Assembly (NCBI GenBank): GCA_023429365.1
Contig: JAEYVW010000330.1
Location: forward strand, 1-7,376
Source of the DNA: Bacteroidota bacterium
GTDB lineage: Bacteria; Bacteroidota; Bacteroidia; Chitinophagales; Chitinophagaceae
Direction: 5' to 3'
Length of the DNA: 7,376 nucleotides
A program made the position numbers and the translations under genes. Under the pieces are notes generated by a model, which saw only the letters and a list, made by a program, of their open reading frames with translations, made no database searches and was not told the origin of the DNA. Shown here one piece after another: positions 5,919-7,376 of the stretch; position 1 is the stretch's first letter, and every line of letters begins with the position of its first letter.

Positions 5919-7376
5919 ATGAGAAAATTTCTTTTTGCCGTTCTACTTATCAGCATTTTTAGCGAAATATCCGCACAGCCGAGGTCAGCGGCGCCTCAGC
6001 CCCGCCAGGAAGAAAAGCCTGCGGTGAAGGAGGAAAAGACCAACCTCCCGAATATTGTTTTCAATCCCGACAAAACAGTTGTCACCGATCACGCGGTAAC
6101 CATCAAGGGTCAGCGGATCCCCTACAAAGCCACCACCGGCACCATGCCCGTATGGGATGAGGAAGGCAAGACCCTCGCCGGTTTATTCTACACCTATTAT
6201 GAACGCAGCGATGTAAAGGACCGCGCCTCCCGGCCACTGGTGATCTCCTTCAATGGTGGGCCCGGCTCTGCTTCGGTATGGATGCATATTGCCTATACTG
6301 GGCCGCGCCTGCTCAATATCGATGACGAAGGGTATCCCGTACAGCCATATGGTATTAAGGAAAATCCATACTCGATCCTGGATGTGGCCGATATCGTATT
6401 TGTCAATCCCGTGAACACTGGTTATTCAAGAGCCGTCAGCAAGGATATCCCGGGTAGCAAATTCTTTGGTGTACGTGCCGATATAAAATACCTGGCAGAG
6501 TGGATCAACACTTTCGTGACCCGCAACAACCGCTGGGCATCTCCCAAATACCTGATCGGCGAAAGTTATGGCACCACCCGCGTATCGGGGCTGGCGCTGG
6601 AACTACAGAACGCACAATGGATGTACCTGAACGGTGTGATCCTGGTATCACCCACCGACCTGGGTATCGAGCGTGGCGGTCCGGTGGAAGCGGCGCTTCG
6701 TCTCCCCTATTTTGCCGCTACAGCCTGGGATCATAAAGTACTGCCGGCCGATTTGCAACAAAAAGACCTGGTCGACATGCTGCCAGAGGTAGAGAACTTT
6801 ACCATCCATGAGCTAATCCCGGCCATGAGCCTCGGCAGTTCGCTGGGCGATGAAAAGAAAAAACAGATCGCCGAAAAGATGGCGCGTTATTCCGGTCTTT
6901 CTGCCAAAGTGATCCTGCAGCATAACCTGGATGTGCCCCTGAATTTTTTCTGGAAGGAACTGTTGCGCGATAAAGGATTTACCGTGGGCCGGCTCGACTC
7001 CCGCTATCGTGGTATTGACAAGGGTGATGCCGGCGAGCGACCCGATTTCAATGCGGAGCTTACTTCCTGGCTGCATTCATTTACGCCAGCGATCAATATG
7101 TATTTGCGTAACGAGCTCAACTATAAAACCGACCTGAAATACCTGATGTTTGGCAATGTGCATCCCTGGGACCGTAGCGGCGACCGTACGGGTGAAAACC
7201 TGCGCCAGGCCATGGCCCAGAACCCCTTCCTGCATGTGATGGTACAGTCAGGTTATTATGATGGCGCCTGTGATTATTTCAATGCCAAGTACAATCTCTG
7301 GCAAATGGACGCAGCGGGCAAACTCAAGGAGCGCCTGAGCTGGAAGGGCTACCGGAGCGGGCATATGATGTACCTG
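5919..7376 (+). CDS. Serine carboxypeptidase, peptidase family S10 (3' end outside window)
   Basis: An open frame from ATG 5919 to the window edge gives 486 residues without a stop. Residues 1-19 are a signal peptide (MRKFLFAVLLISIFSEISA, cleaved before Gln20). Residues 21-45 are a Pro/Glu/Lys-rich linker. The peptidase domain shows the family features in order: NGGPGS at 112-117 (oxyanion region), NPVNTGYS at 163-170, nucleophile Ser216 in GESYG, Asp448 in GYYDGACD and His482 in SGHMMYL. Established: S10 enzymes remove C-terminal amino acids from peptides, often at acidic pH. With the complete Ser-Asp-His triad it should be active, exported to the periplasm or beyond. As the His motif normally lies close to the C-terminus, probably only a few tens of residues are missing. 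The gene appears GC-richer than its neighbours, with many GCC, CTG and ATC codons. An out-of-frame ATG at 5909 gives only a short dead-end frame. Confidence 0.93.
   Translation, partial: MRKFLFAVLLISIFSEISAQPRSAAPQPRQEEKPAVKEEKTNLPNIVFNPDKTVVTDHAVTIKGQRIPYKATTGTMPVWDEEGKTLAGLFYTYYERSDVKDRASRPLVISFNGGPGSASVWMHIAYTGPRLLNIDDEGYPVQPYGIKENPYSILDVADIVFVNPVNTGYSRAVSKDIPGSKFFGVRADIKYLAEWINTFVTRNNRWASPKYLIGESYGTTRVSGLALELQNAQWMYLNGVILVSPTDLGIERGGPVEAALRLPYFAATAWDHKVLPADLQQKDLVDMLPEVENFTIHELIPAMSLGSSLGDEKKKQIAEKMARYSGLSAKVILQHNLDVPLNFFWKELLRDKGFTVGRLDSRYRGIDKGDAGERPDFNAELTSWLHSFTPAINMYLRNELNYKTDLKYLMFGNVHPWDRSGDRTGENLRQAMAQNPFLHVMVQSGYYDGACDYFNAKYNLWQMDAAGKLKERLSWKGYRSGHMMYL

Noticed and set aside
6500..7076. 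Open frames at 6500-6736 (+) and 6813-7076 (-)
   Set aside because: Both lie inside the S10 peptidase frame, which holds the full catalytic triad and family motifs.

Overview
The window looks like a chromosomal segment of a Bacteroidota bacterium, most likely close to Chitinophagaceae. The evidence is a type IX secretion (T9SS) type A C-terminal sorting domain, a short RpoD/SigA-type sigma factor beginning MRQLKISKSIT without region 1.1, signal peptides that would leave Gln at the mature N-terminus, and start codons without clear Shine-Dalgarno sequences. No insertion sequence, prophage, tRNA, rRNA or CRISPR array is visible.

Left part (1-2857, + strand). The window opens inside the 3' end of a small Lys/Glu-rich gene with an LTPEQQ motif (Spy/CpxP-like). 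Twelve bases after its stop lies a perfect 13-bp inverted repeat whose arms are 108 bases apart, with further nested stems inside and seven T directly after. This is either a very long-stem terminator or a small structured RNA. A probable three-gene operon follows: a lipoprotein with two aspartyl-protease-like lobes (462-1739), a GNAT acetyltransferase (1764-2228) and a six-helix membrane protein that starts at a TTG two bases after the GNAT stop (2231-2857).

Middle part (2858-5132). After an AT-rich spacer comes a secreted T9SS cargo protein (3195-4187, +). It converges on a sigma-70 gene (5132-4263, -), with a strong terminator between them at 4217-4241. The sigma factor keeps the RpoD/SigA core but differs from the housekeeping sequence I recall for this phylum, notably by a proline in the -35 recognition helix. 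I read it as a paralogue.

Right part (5133-7376). A non-coding stretch leads to a minus-strand terminator (5390-5429) that serves a small monohaem cytochrome c lipoprotein (5798-5448, -). Divergent from it, and cut by the window edge, is a GC-richer serine carboxypeptidase of family S10 (5919-7376, +) with its whole catalytic triad visible.

Most products are envelope or exported proteins (two lipoproteins, two signal-peptide proteins, one membrane protein). I see no evidence of a dedicated multi-gene system. The least explained items are the nested-stem element at 230-369 and the divergent sigma factor.
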